Part shown: positions 44,966-53,449 of the stretch, in pieces
Layout: each line of letters begins with the position of its first letter
How positions within the stretch are numbered: the stretch's first letter is position 1
From: an uncultured Eubacteriales bacterium
GTDB lineage: Bacteria > Bacillota > Clostridia > Peptostreptococcales > Anaerovoracaceae
Assembly: GCA_902773835.1 (NCBI GenBank)
Contig: CACYFZ010000002.1
Location: forward strand, 62,001-126,000
Direction of reading: 5' to 3'
DNA: 64,000 nucleotides
The notes under the pieces: generated by a model
Told to the model about the DNA's origin: nothing
Database searches by the model: none
The model's input: only the letters and a program-made list of their open reading frames with translations
Position numbers and translations under genes: made by a program

Positions 44966-47666
44966 TTTAGAAATCGATAACAAAAAAATATTCCTGCAGT
45001 ATAGCGTGCTGTTTTGCATATTTACTGCAGGCATTTTTTGTGCGCTGATCATCTTCCAAAGAAGTTTTATGCAATTTCGAGACGCATATACCCAGGGAGT
45101 ATTCAGACTGCTTGAACTGAGAAATCAGGCCGCAAGCATTGCAAAGGGCGAAGGTTTTTCTTTTTGGTCTTGGTACGAAGGAACCGGAATGGACGAGCCT
45201 CTGGATAATTTTATAGAACTAGGATTTTTCGCCGGAGCACTGTTTCCTCAGAAATATGTTGAACTCGGGCTGACCGTCGCGGCGCTATTCAGAATGTATC
45301 TGGGCGGGATAGCGTTTATTCTTATGGGAAAAGAAGCCGGGCTCAGCAGAAGACAGAATCTAATCGGATCTCTTTTGTATGTTTTTTCTGCATGTTTTAT
45401 AGGCATGGCCGTAAGACAGAGCGAGATGCTGCTGAATGCATATCTCTTTCCTCTGCTGGTTTGGACTGCAGAAAGAGTATACAAAAATAAAAGTCCTCTG
45501 CAGTTTATTCTTGTTGTTGCATATTACACGGCGGTTGCAATTTACAATGCCTATATGTCTGCAATTGTCATCGTGATTTATATTCTCCTGAGATATTGGC
45601 ATTATAATGACAGTTTCGACGGCAAAAAATATGCATCGACCATAGGGCGCTTTGTTCTGTACGGCGTAATCGGAATAATGCTTTCAGCATTTACATCAGT
45701 ATTTTCGATAGTCACCATTCAGCGAGCATCTGCTGATAACTCGCTGGATCCGTTCGGAATCCTGTTTGATAAACACCAATATGCTGTCTTCGGAAAAATG
45801 ATTCTCGGAAGTGCAACAACATATGACTATGATGACATAGGTATCCCAATTGCAATCCTCATGCTGCTTCCGGTAGCTGTGTCCAAGTGCAGCCGAAAGA
45901 AGACCAATGTTATCATGTTCATCATGCTTTTTGCTATGATGATGTTTCCGTTCTTTAACAGTATGTTCAACGGATTCAGTTACGTGTCATTCAGATGGTC
46001 ATATATGCTGCTCTTATTTGCTGTATGGAGCGGAGTGGAGCAATTTGACATAACGGCATTGAGTGAGAAAAGAAATATAGCACTGGCATTCATTGGGCTG
46101 TTTGCAGCAGGTGCATGGGCTGTAGGACCGTATCTGCTCGGAGAGACTTCGATCGGCCTTAGCGGAAAGTTCTTCTGGATGGTTCAAATCATCGCAGGTT
46201 TATCGCTATTGCTTCTTTTCAACCATATAAGGAAAGCGGGAGAAATTAGTAAAAGAGCAACTCTGATAGTGCTGATTATCAGTTTTGTTTCGCTGTCTCT
46301 CGGATGGTCGGCCGGATTCTACGGAAACAGAAATAACTTTGCAGAAGTCGGGACGGTCCATAAGCAATTAGAAAAATCCACCCTGAGAGTTTCCGACCAA
46401 ATTCAGGATGAAGGCTTTTACAGAGTAGATTCTGTTGATGGGATAAACAGGCACGCGGAGCTGAGGTTTCCCGCCAATGAAAACATTTGGTGGAAATCAA
46501 ACAACTTGTTCATTTATAACAGCAGAATTCCGGAAACACTTACCGGCTTTAACGTCGAACTCGGGAACAGCTACGGATACGCCAGACGTGTATATATGCT
46601 GTCCAACGAAAACAGGATGGGTCTGGATTACCTGTACGGTGTAAGATATTACCTTGGGAATGACACGAAAAAGAAAGGCTATAAAGACTCGGATTACTAT
46701 GTCGGTTACGGATTCGAGCCTGTAAAAGATATAGACGGAGTTAAGATATACAAGAACAAGTACGATGTCGGTCTCGGATTTGTATACGACAAAGCGATTA
46801 CAGAGGGAGATTTTGAAAAGCTGGACAGCCTCTACAAAGAACAGGCATTGATGCAAGCGGCGGTAGTTCCTGAAGATGAGATGGGAGATACAGGAAATAC
46901 TGTCATTACGGATGCCGACAAGCTGGAATATGACGTAAAAGATTTACCCTATGAAATCGCAAAGCAGGACGGTCTGACTGTTGAAGAAGGAAAGATAGAA
47001 GCAAAAAAAGAGGATGCAAGTATGACCATCCTTGCCAAAGATATTCCGGACTGCCAGTTGATGGTATCTTTCGATAATCTGTTAAGAAATGCCCGGGGGA
47101 ATGAAAACGGCGGTTCCTATGAAATCTATGCAAGTGACGGAAAAGTAAAGAGAGAAGTTGAGGTTTTGAAAAGCCGTCAAGGTGTGGATGATCTGGTGAA
47201 TCACGATCTCAATATGGGACACCATAAAGGAAATGCTGAAATAAAAATTGTTTTCGAAAGAAAAGGAAACTACACATTCGACGGAATTCATCTGTACGCA
47301 ATGAGCACTTCCCTGTATGATAAGTATGCCGGGGAAGGTGCAGACAGAAGATTCAAGGTAAACGAATATGATGAGAGAAGCGTAAAAGGAACCGTTGACT
47401 CAGAAGAAGGAGGAATTCTTTTCCTTTCAATACCGGTTCACGCCGGCTGGGATGTTTACCTTGACGGAGAAAAAGTCGAGACAATAGATGACTTAAATCT
47501 GACATTTACAGGTGCCTATGTTCCGGCAGGAAAGCATGATGTAGAGCTTAAATACAACAACAGATTTGTAAAGATCGGAAGTCTGATAACGCTTTTCAGC
47601 GCTGTATGCTTAGTTTTGTTACTGCATAAGGAAAGACGGAATAAGGATAAGAAAGACCATCATTAG
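44949..47666 (+). CDS. yfhO: YfhO-family large membrane protein
   Basis: A 905-residue protein with about 12-13 transmembrane helices followed by a large extracellular C-terminal domain and one terminal helix. The first loop, FRDAYTQGVFRLLELRNQA, and the WSWYEGTGMDEPLDNF stretch match the YfhO family, as does the ending LSIPVHAGWDVYLDGE with FVKIGSLITLFSAV. In Bacillus and Listeria YfhO transfers sugars from undecaprenyl-phosphate onto lipoteichoic acid together with the GT2 CsbB and flippase GtcA. Here the next genes encode a CsbB-like GT2 and two SMR proteins that could replace GtcA. It overlaps the TagO-like gene by 17 bases. Confidence 0.8.
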   Translation: MKRANSLEIDNKKIFLQYSVLFCIFTAGIFCALIIFQRSFMQFRDAYTQGVFRLLELRNQAASIAKGEGFSFWSWYEGTGMDEPLDNFIELGFFAGALFPQKYVELGLTVAALFRMYLGGIAFILMGKEAGLSRRQNLIGSLLYVFSACFIGMAVRQSEMLLNAYLFPLLVWTAERVYKNKSPLQFILVVAYYTAVAIYNAYMSAIVIVIYILLRYWHYNDSFDGKKYASTIGRFVLYGVIGIMLSAFTSVFSIVTIQRASADNSLDPFGILFDKHQYAVFGKMILGSATTYDYDDIGIPIAILMLLPVAVSKCSRKKTNVIMFIMLFAMMMFPFFNSMFNGFSYVSFRWSYMLLLFAVWSGVEQFDITALSEKRNIALAFIGLFAAGAWAVGPYLLGETSIGLSGKFFWMVQIIAGLSLLLLFNHIRKAGEISKRATLIVLIISFVSLSLGWSAGFYGNRNNFAEVGTVHKQLEKSTLRVSDQIQDEGFYRVDSVDGINRHAELRFPANENIWWKSNNLFIYNSRIPETLTGFNVELGNSYGYARRVYMLSNENRMGLDYLYGVRYYLGNDTKKKGYKDSDYYVGYGFEPVKDIDGVKIYKNKYDVGLGFVYDKAITEGDFEKLDSLYKEQALMQAAVVPEDEMGDTGNTVITDADKLEYDVKDLPYEIAKQDGLTVEEGKIEAKKEDASMTILAKDIPDCQLMVSFDNLLRNARGNENGGSYEIYASDGKVKREVEVLKSRQGVDDLVNHDLNMGHHKGNAEIKIVFERKGNYTFDGIHLYAMSTSLYDKYAGEGADRRFKVNEYDERSVKGTVDSEEGGILFLSIPVHAGWDVYLDGEKVETIDDLNLTFTGAYVPAGKHDVELKYNNRFVKIGSLITLFSAVCLVLLLHKERRNKDKKDHH

Positions 47667-47740
47667 ATTTTATAAGTTAGATATCATTTGGTATAATTAC
47701 TGTGTTTGAAAAAATGATATAAAAAAGGCGGGAGGCGTTA

Positions 47741-48682
47741 ATGCTCATTTCATTCGTGATACCCTGTTATTATTCCGAAAATACAATCGGAAAAGAAGTT
47801 GAGGCAATCATAGACCAATTTAAGCAGCGAGAAGGATATGAATGCGAGTTCGTCCTTGTTAATGATGGATCAAAGGATGGCACTTTTAAGGTTATTAAAA
47901 ATCTTTGTGATAAATATCCGTTTGTGAAAGGCATCAATTTGATGAGGGGCTTCGGACAGCACAATGCACAGATGGCGGGCCTTAATTATACAAAAGGCGA
48001 ATTCGTACTCGGTATGGATGATGATATGCAGACGCATCCTTCACAGGTGTTTAAGCTGATTGATAAGGCTCAGGAAGGCTACGATGTGGTATATGGCGAG
48101 TATCCTAAGTCGAAGAACGGCTTTTTTAAGAAATTGTCAAGTCAGTTCAACAAGTTCACTTCCAGAGTAATGCTCGATATGCCTAAAGAAATAGTTGCCA
48201 CGAATTTTTGGATAATAAGCAGAAAAGTTCGCGATGAAGTTATTAAATACAGCAGTTTCAATCCTGTGCTGGATGCAATTTTCTACCAGGTCACCCATAA
48301 TTTCGGGAGTGTAGAAGTGGAGCATCACAAAAGAGAATCCGGCAAATCCGGATATACATTCCGAAAATTGGTAAGACTGTGGCTCTCCTACTGGAACTAT
48401 TCTGTCGTACCCCTTAGGATTTCCTTCTTTATCGGTGCGCTTTCTGCTACGTTCGGACTTGCTGTTACGATATGGCTGATTTACAAAAAAGTAACCGATC
48501 CGGCGTTACCTATGGGATGGGCATCCTCGCTTTGTCTGATGACATTGCTTTTCGGTGCCGTATTAATGGTACTTGGTGTTGTGGGTGAGTATTTGGGCAA
48601 AGCTATCCTCATTCTCAACAAGACACCTCAATATATAGTGAGAGAAGAATTAAACACAGAAGATAATTTGCAGGGTCAATAA
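47741..48682 (+). CDS. GT2 glycosyltransferase, polyprenyl-phosphate type, module B
   Basis: A 313-residue enzyme nearly colinear with the one at 16333 (same length, MLISFVIPCYYSEN, VNDGSKDG, MDDDMQTHPSQ, GKSGYTFRKLVRLW, NKTPQYIVRE). Two C-terminal helices anchor it. It should build undecaprenyl-phosphate-sugar in the cytoplasm. A TATAAT at 47693-47698 and GGGAGGCG before the ATG suggest its own promoter, so it can be expressed separately from the TagO/YfhO genes. It follows the YfhO-like gene, which may use its product. The module differs from module A in gene order: here the ATP-grasp gene comes last. Confidence 0.85.
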   Translation: MLISFVIPCYYSENTIGKEVEAIIDQFKQREGYECEFVLVNDGSKDGTFKVIKNLCDKYPFVKGINLMRGFGQHNAQMAGLNYTKGEFVLGMDDDMQTHPSQVFKLIDKAQEGYDVVYGEYPKSKNGFFKKLSSQFNKFTSRVMLDMPKEIVATNFWIISRKVRDEVIKYSSFNPVLDAIFYQVTHNFGSVEVEHHKRESGKSGYTFRKLVRLWLSYWNYSVVPLRISFFIGALSATFGLAVTIWLIYKKVTDPALPMGWASSLCLMTLLFGAVLMVLGVVGEYLGKAILILNKTPQYIVREELNTEDNLQGQ

Positions 48683-48700
48683 GGAGCAGAGAAGCAGGTA

Positions 48701-49090
48701 ATGGATAAATTCAAATATTTTGCATATCTGCATCTATGCATACTGATTTTCTCCATGACGGAGATTTTTGGAAAGTTGGCGGCCAACACATACAAAGCAG
48801 AGGGAATGCACAGCGCCAAGTTGTACATATTCCTCTTTCTTATGTTGTTTGTGTGTGTGTTCTATGCCTTTTGCTGGCAGAAGATTATCAAGCATTTCGA
48901 ACTACACACGGCATATGCCAACAGAGCTATGTATTTGGTTTGGAGTCAGATATGGGCCTCGGTAATATTCTCTGAGGTAATTACGCCCAGAAATATCCTC
49001 GGCATGCTTATAGTAATGACGGGCGTCATTCTTGTCTCGACAGGAGATGCTGACAATGATGCCGAAAACAGAGCAGAGGAGGTGGCATAA
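48701..49090 (+). CDS. SMR/EamA-like flippase subunit 1, module B
   Basis: A 129-residue, four-helix membrane protein homologous to the one at 18470: SMTEIFGKLAANTYKAEG in helix 1, FAFCWQKIIKHFELHTAYANRA, SQIWASVIF and NILGMLIVMTGVILVS. Like ArnE it would help flip a lipid-linked sugar. The last base of its stop is the first base of the next ATG, so the two subunits are co-translated. The start has only a weak ribosome binding site, GAGCAGAGAAGCAGG. Confidence 0.72.
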   Translation: MDKFKYFAYLHLCILIFSMTEIFGKLAANTYKAEGMHSAKLYIFLFLMLFVCVFYAFCWQKIIKHFELHTAYANRAMYLVWSQIWASVIFSEVITPRNILGMLIVMTGVILVSTGDADNDAENRAEEVA

Positions 49091-49425
49091 TGCATCCGTA
49101 TATGCTGATCCTCTTTGCAACAACTTTTTTCACGGCGCTTTCTCAGGTGCTGATGAAAATGAGTGCTCAGAAGGAGTACAAAAGCTGGATATATGAATAT
49201 CTTAACTGGAGAGTTATCCTGGCGTACGGCATTGTGTTTGCTGTTTTAATGGTAAATACCTACGCCTATACCGAGGTGGAAATAAAGTACGCCTCAATCA
49301 TTGATGCCTTCAGTTATGTAAACGTAATGATATTCTCATATTTGCTGCTCAAAGAGAAGTTTACAAAAAGACAATTAATAGGGAACCTTGTAATCATTGC
49401 GGGAATTCTGGTATATACAACATAA
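49090..49425 (+). CDS. SMR/EamA-like flippase subunit 2, module B
   Basis: A 111-residue, four-helix protein that matches the one at 18837 in length and in most positions (SQVLMKMSA, LNWRVILAYGI, NTYAYTEVEIKY, KEKFTKRQLIGNL). With the preceding protein it forms a predicted heterodimeric flippase. GAGGAGGTGGC precedes the ATG. The gene is followed after 17 bases by the ATP-grasp ligase. Confidence 0.72.
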   Translation: MHPYMLILFATTFFTALSQVLMKMSAQKEYKSWIYEYLNWRVILAYGIVFAVLMVNTYAYTEVEIKYASIIDAFSYVNVMIFSYLLLKEKFTKRQLIGNLVIIAGILVYTT

Positions 49426-49442
49426 GATGCGGGGGAAAAGAC

Positions 49443-50567
49443 TTGCATAGCGATTCAAAAAGAAATATTGCAATAATAGGAGCGAGCTTTCTTCAGTTAC
49501 CGCTAATAGAGCGAGCTAAAGAGATGGGTTATACCACCCATGTCTTTGCGTGGTCTGCAGGTGATATCGGTGAGAAGGCTGCGGACTATTTCTATCCGAT
49601 CAGCATAATCGATAAAGAAGAGATCCTGGATAAATGCAGGGAGATCGGGATTGACGGCATATGCAGCATCGCATCGGATCTCGCCGCCGTAACGGTCAAT
49701 TATGTGGCGAATAAACTCGGACTGACAGGAAACAGCATAGAGAGCACGGAAAAGAGTACCAACAAACACCTGATGAGAATTGCTTTCGAGGAAAACGGCG
49801 ATCCGAGTCCGAAGAGTTTTTTAATAGATGAGAATACGGATATTGATACCCTGGGCATTACTTTTCCTGCTATCGTAAAACCGACAGATCGCAGCGGAAG
49901 CCGGGGCATCTACAAAGTCTATAATGCTGAGGAAGCGAAGGAAGCATATAAAGGAGCGCGTGAACAGAGCCTGGAGAAAAAGGTGCTGCTTGAGGAATTT
50001 GCAGAAGGCGATGAGTACAGCGTTGAATATGTTTCCTATAAAGGTAAGCATCACTTCCTGGCTGTTACTAAGAAGTTTACGACAGGTGCGCCGAACTTTA
50101 TTGAGACAGGCCATCTGGAGCCCGCTCCGATCTCAGCGGAGTTAACTGAAAAAATCAAGAAGGTTGTAGAGCATGCGCTCGATACGCTTGAGATAAAGAA
50201 CGGGGCATCTCATTCTGAAATAAAGATCGATGACGAAGGCAATATAAAGATAATTGAAATCGGAGGAAGAATGGGTGGTGACTGCATAGGCAGCGACCTG
50301 GTAATGTACTCCACCGGATATGACTTTGTCAGAATGGTCATTCAAATCGCATGCGGAGAAGAACCTGACTTTACGCCTGTGTGCGAGCCGTTCGCCGTTG
50401 AAAGCGTCTTTATATTCAATCAGGAGGATTTGGAGAAGTTCAATTATATTCAGGAACACGAACCTGAAAGAATAGTGCGCATAGCAGATATGGATTTGGA
50501 CTTGATGGGATCAACAACTGACAGTTCCAACAGAGCCGGTTGCTATGTAATAAAACATAGAGACTGA
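49443..50567 (+). CDS. ATP-grasp ligase, module B
   Basis: A 374-residue ATP-grasp protein. The start is TTG at 49443, with GGGGGAAAAG just upstream. It begins NIAIIGASFLQLPLIERAKEM, has AIVKPTDRSGSRGIYKV as the ATP loop, VLLEEFAEGDEYSVEYV, and IKIIEIGGRMGGDCIGSDL. It is more distant from the ligases at 17271 and 21850 than they are from each other: the second half contains KKFTTGAPNFIETGH, close to carbamoyl-phosphate-synthetase-like and PurK/PurT-like enzymes, suggesting a different substrate. A terminator follows the stop. Predicted to activate a carboxylate for coupling to a sugar or amine. Confidence 0.8.
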   Translation: MHSDSKRNIAIIGASFLQLPLIERAKEMGYTTHVFAWSAGDIGEKAADYFYPISIIDKEEILDKCREIGIDGICSIASDLAAVTVNYVANKLGLTGNSIESTEKSTNKHLMRIAFEENGDPSPKSFLIDENTDIDTLGITFPAIVKPTDRSGSRGIYKVYNAEEAKEAYKGAREQSLEKKVLLEEFAEGDEYSVEYVSYKGKHHFLAVTKKFTTGAPNFIETGHLEPAPISAELTEKIKKVVEHALDTLEIKNGASHSEIKIDDEGNIKIIEIGGRMGGDCIGSDLVMYSTGYDFVRMVIQIACGEEPDFTPVCEPFAVESVFIFNQEDLEKFNYIQEHEPERIVRIADMDLDLMGSTTDSSNRAGCYVIKHRD

Positions 50568-50589
50568 TCCTCAACGAAGGTATAATAAG

Positions 50590-50630
50590 AATCCCTTTTG
50601 CCGGAAGATATCCGACAAAAGGGATTTGTT
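50590..50630. terminator. bidirectional terminator between convergent units
   Basis: AATCCCTTTTG-CCGG pairs with CCG-CAAAAGGGATT (one mismatch) around a seven-base loop, with T-rich tail on the plus strand. It lies between the converging ATP-grasp and SGNH genes and could serve both. Confidence 0.8.
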
Positions 50631-50631
50631 T

Positions 50632-51792
50632 TTATTTGCTGTTTTGCAAATACTGTTCTATTTTTTCCACAAGTTCAGGTGAGTCGGTGAGGAACTCGGC
50701 ATCTTTCGATGAAATCATATCCTCGGATATTTCGCAAAGAGCATCATAATACACGGCTGCTTTATCCCAGTTTGCTTTGGCGGAATCATCAAGTTCGGAA
50801 GGGCCTATGCCCTTTTTTTCTTGTATGACAGTTCCTATCAGCTCCGTCAGCTTTTTCTGACCTCTGTGGTTGGTATGAGACCTGCTATAAAAATCAGTTT
50901 TTAAGTCAAGACCCGTGCTGTCGAAAGCCCTTTCTAAATCGAGAGTCATACATCCTTCTCTTTCGGCAAGCTCCAGGACGCTGTTCTGGCGCAAATTGGC
51001 CATGAAGTCCTCTTCGTATGTCAGCCTGCAAGGATACTTTATGAAGATCATGTCTACATTCTGACTCCTGCAGTATTCGATAAAGTCTGTAATCAGTTTT
51101 TCTGTCTTTTTATCAAGTGGCTCCGTATCCGATGTAAAGCATTCCTCTCCCAGTGGCTTTAATTTTCTGGCCTTGGTCATAAACTCGATGCCTTTCAAAG
51201 GAGACGGCCCGTAGTTTTCTATCGCTAATCTTTCATCTATATTCTTGAAGTTAGTTGCATAGTTCGAGTGATATCTCACGAAAGGAAATGCCAGGCTGAC
51301 AGGATCACCTGTGTCCATGTGTTTGCTTGCTTCTTCTGCCATCTGTAATTTCTGCAGAGAATACGGCATAGCGATGGACATAAGATACAGTGCGTGATTT
51401 CGGTTTTCGCCTGTCTCAAGGTCATATCCTCCGCCAAAGACATCAACAACTACGAGCTTAGGTTTTTGCCTGAGAAGTATATTTTGCATTGCCGGTTTCC
51501 ACATGTTGCAATATGCGCCCATCACCGCATAAGGATATGAAGTGAAGCCGAATTTTTTGTATGCATAAGCGGATGAAAAGCCTGAGTAGGTAGGGCTTGA
51601 TCCGAGCATAATGACATCGATGCTGTCTGCAGGTTCCTTTTTGAATTGAATTACTCTGGTCAGACTGGAGTTTGTAGGGATGCTGAGATAATACTGCAGA
51701 TAATACATCGGAATTGCAAGGCAAATAAGCATCGAAGCGATTGCGATGAATCTCTTTAAGTATTCGATTGTCTTTGATTTTGTCTTATCCAT
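50632..51792 (-). CDS. SGNH-hydrolase-like membrane-anchored protein (DltD/AlgJ-like)
   Basis: A 386-residue protein with one N-terminal transmembrane helix (14-36) and an extracellular SGNH-type domain. The likely nucleophile is in MLGSSPTYSGF (Ser65 or Ser66) and the last block is DFYSRSHTNHRG (residues 300-311), giving the Asp/His pair. DltD and AlgJ/AlgX of this fold work beside MBOAT proteins in transferring acyl or D-alanyl groups outside the membrane. It is the last gene of the operon, 16 bases after the MBOAT gene. Whether it is DltD-like or AlgJ-like cannot be settled by eye, because the DltD-specific motifs are not obvious. Confidence 0.72.
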   Translation of the reverse strand: MDKTKSKTIEYLKRFIAIASMLICLAIPMYYLQYYLSIPTNSSLTRVIQFKKEPADSIDVIMLGSSPTYSGFSSAYAYKKFGFTSYPYAVMGAYCNMWKPAMQNILLRQKPKLVVVDVFGGGYDLETGENRNHALYLMSIAMPYSLQKLQMAEEASKHMDTGDPVSLAFPFVRYHSNYATNFKNIDERLAIENYGPSPLKGIEFMTKARKLKPLGEECFTSDTEPLDKKTEKLITDFIEYCRSQNVDMIFIKYPCRLTYEEDFMANLRQNSVLELAEREGCMTLDLERAFDSTGLDLKTDFYSRSHTNHRGQKKLTELIGTVIQEKKGIGPSELDDSAKANWDKAAVYYDALCEISEDMISSKDAEFLTDSPELVEKIEQYLQNSK

Positions 51793-51808
51793 TTATCTTT
51801 GCAATCCT

Positions 51809-53449
51809 CTAAAATCCCTTGTAAATAAATTCAGCAGCTTCATATGCAGGTCCGTATGTGCCGAGAAGCAAGATTGACATAATCAGAGCTAAAAGTGCCA
51901 GCCACTGAATAAGTCCGCAGCGCTTTTCAAGGAGCTCTCCCGGGGTATCCAGAGATGTCTTCTCCAAACGTATGCTTATGTACAGCATGAGCAGGGCTCC
52001 GAAGATGATGGCAAGATAGTGGATCTTTCTGAGACCGAGTGATTTGAGCTGCTCCATAAAGAGTGCCTTGTTTTGATCAAAGAGTATTACCTGCATCATC
52101 TGAATTGCATTCGTGAAATTGTCTGCTATGTCGAAGATGTATCCGATCAGCACGATGATAAATGTTCTTATCATTTGAAATAATTGCCACCAGGCGGCAT
52201 TTTCCTTAATGTGCAGTGTGTTTCTCGTTTTTTCATATACCGGTCCGAGCATGGCAGACAGCATTATGATAAATCCGTTCCATACACCGAAGCCGATGTA
52301 TTTGCTGTTAGCTCCGTGCCATATGCCTACTAGTAGGAATACGATAAAGGAAGCCACGGCGGTCATAAGGACTTTGGAAATGTGTTTGCCGACGACTGTC
52401 TTCCCGAATCCGGATGCAGCGATGCCCTTGCTGATCTTCGCAGAAAAACCGGACATAGCGATAGGATAGAAAACGTAGTTTTTCATCCAGGCGCCCAGTG
52501 TGATATGCCAACGCCTCCAGTACTCTCCGATAGATTTGGAGAAGTACGGCTGACGGAAATTAACCTCGAGATCTATTCCAAGTATACGGCAGATTCCTCT
52601 GGAGATATCTATGCCTCCGGAGAAGTCCGCATACAGCTGAAGTGCATAGAGCAGGCTGATAGCCAGCACCATTGTCCCGCCGTAAGCCTTGAAGTCTTCA
52701 GTTCCGTTTATACCGCCGTGGGCATAGTATGCTTTTATGGCAATCCAGGCCGTATCGGCCACCACCAGCTTTTTAAAGAGACCCCAAAAGATGTTCATTA
52801 CTCCCTGCTTGAAATTAAGCCAGGACAGATCGTGCGGGGCTATGAGCTGATCGTGCAGCTTGGCAAAAGAGCTTATAGGTCCCTGTATTATCTGCGGGAA
52901 GAAGGAGACAAACAGCGCAAACTTAAAAATGTTTTTCTCCGGTTTAACTGTCTCCCTATAAACGTCTATCAGATATCCCGTGGATATAAAGGTGTAGAAG
53001 GATATGCCGAGTGGCAGGAGAAGATGTATCTGAGGTGCGCTTTCCGCCGAAGAGCCCATCATCGATGCTATGCTGCCGGAAAGAAAGTTGAAATACTTCA
53101 AAAGGAACAGTATTCCGAAGTTGAAAATCAGAGTCACTGCCAGCAGAGTCTTTCGCCTGCCGTTGGCTTTTTCCTTATATGCCTTCCTTTCATCCCGGGA
53201 CCATTCCTCCTTCTTGGATTTAAGGAAAGCCTTAGTCTCGTCATTGATGGAATCTATCTTGCAGGCCGCAAGGTAAATCGTGATTATGCTGATAAGGATG
53301 AAAGCGCTGTATCGGAAACTGTTATAAAAATAAAAAAAGCTACTCGCAATCAGAAGAATGACCCAACGGTAATTCTTCATGGGAAAAGCGAAGTAGATTA
53401 TGGCTGTAATTATTACAAAGAGAGCAAAGGGGAGTGAAGTAATAGCCAT
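51809..53449 (-). CDS. MBOAT-family O-acyltransferase (DltB/AlgI-like)
   Basis: A 546-residue polytopic protein of the MBOAT family. QLYADFSGGIDISRGICRILGI, SIGEYWRRWHITLGAW and the active-site His in LVGIWHGAN are diagnostic. Length and the RWHITLG element are closer to AlgI than to DltB (about 400 residues). The protein passes an acyl or aminoacyl group from a cytoplasmic carrier to the outside. Its ATG overlaps the stop of the PLP decarboxylase-like gene by one base, so the two proteins are likely made together. In this operon the donor is probably the carrier protein at 54723. Confidence 0.83.
   Translation of the reverse strand: MAITSLPFALFVIITAIIYFAFPMKNYRWVILLIASSFFYFYNSFRYSAFILISIITIYLAACKIDSINDETKAFLKSKKEEWSRDERKAYKEKANGRRKTLLAVTLIFNFGILFLLKYFNFLSGSIASMMGSSAESAPQIHLLLPLGISFYTFISTGYLIDVYRETVKPEKNIFKFALFVSFFPQIIQGPISSFAKLHDQLIAPHDLSWLNFKQGVMNIFWGLFKKLVVADTAWIAIKAYYAHGGINGTEDFKAYGGTMVLAISLLYALQLYADFSGGIDISRGICRILGIDLEVNFRQPYFSKSIGEYWRRWHITLGAWMKNYVFYPIAMSGFSAKISKGIAASGFGKTVVGKHISKVLMTAVASFIVFLLVGIWHGANSKYIGFGVWNGFIIMLSAMLGPVYEKTRNTLHIKENAAWWQLFQMIRTFIIVLIGYIFDIADNFTNAIQMMQVILFDQNKALFMEQLKSLGLRKIHYLAIIFGALLMLYISIRLEKTSLDTPGELLEKRCGLIQWLALLALIMSILLLGTYGPAYEAAEFIYKGF

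Noticed and set aside
50632..51792. Naming the SGNH protein dltD
   Set aside because: The fold and the operon position fit, but the protein is also compatible with AlgJ/AlgX-type partners of AlgI, and I could not confirm DltD-specific motifs.
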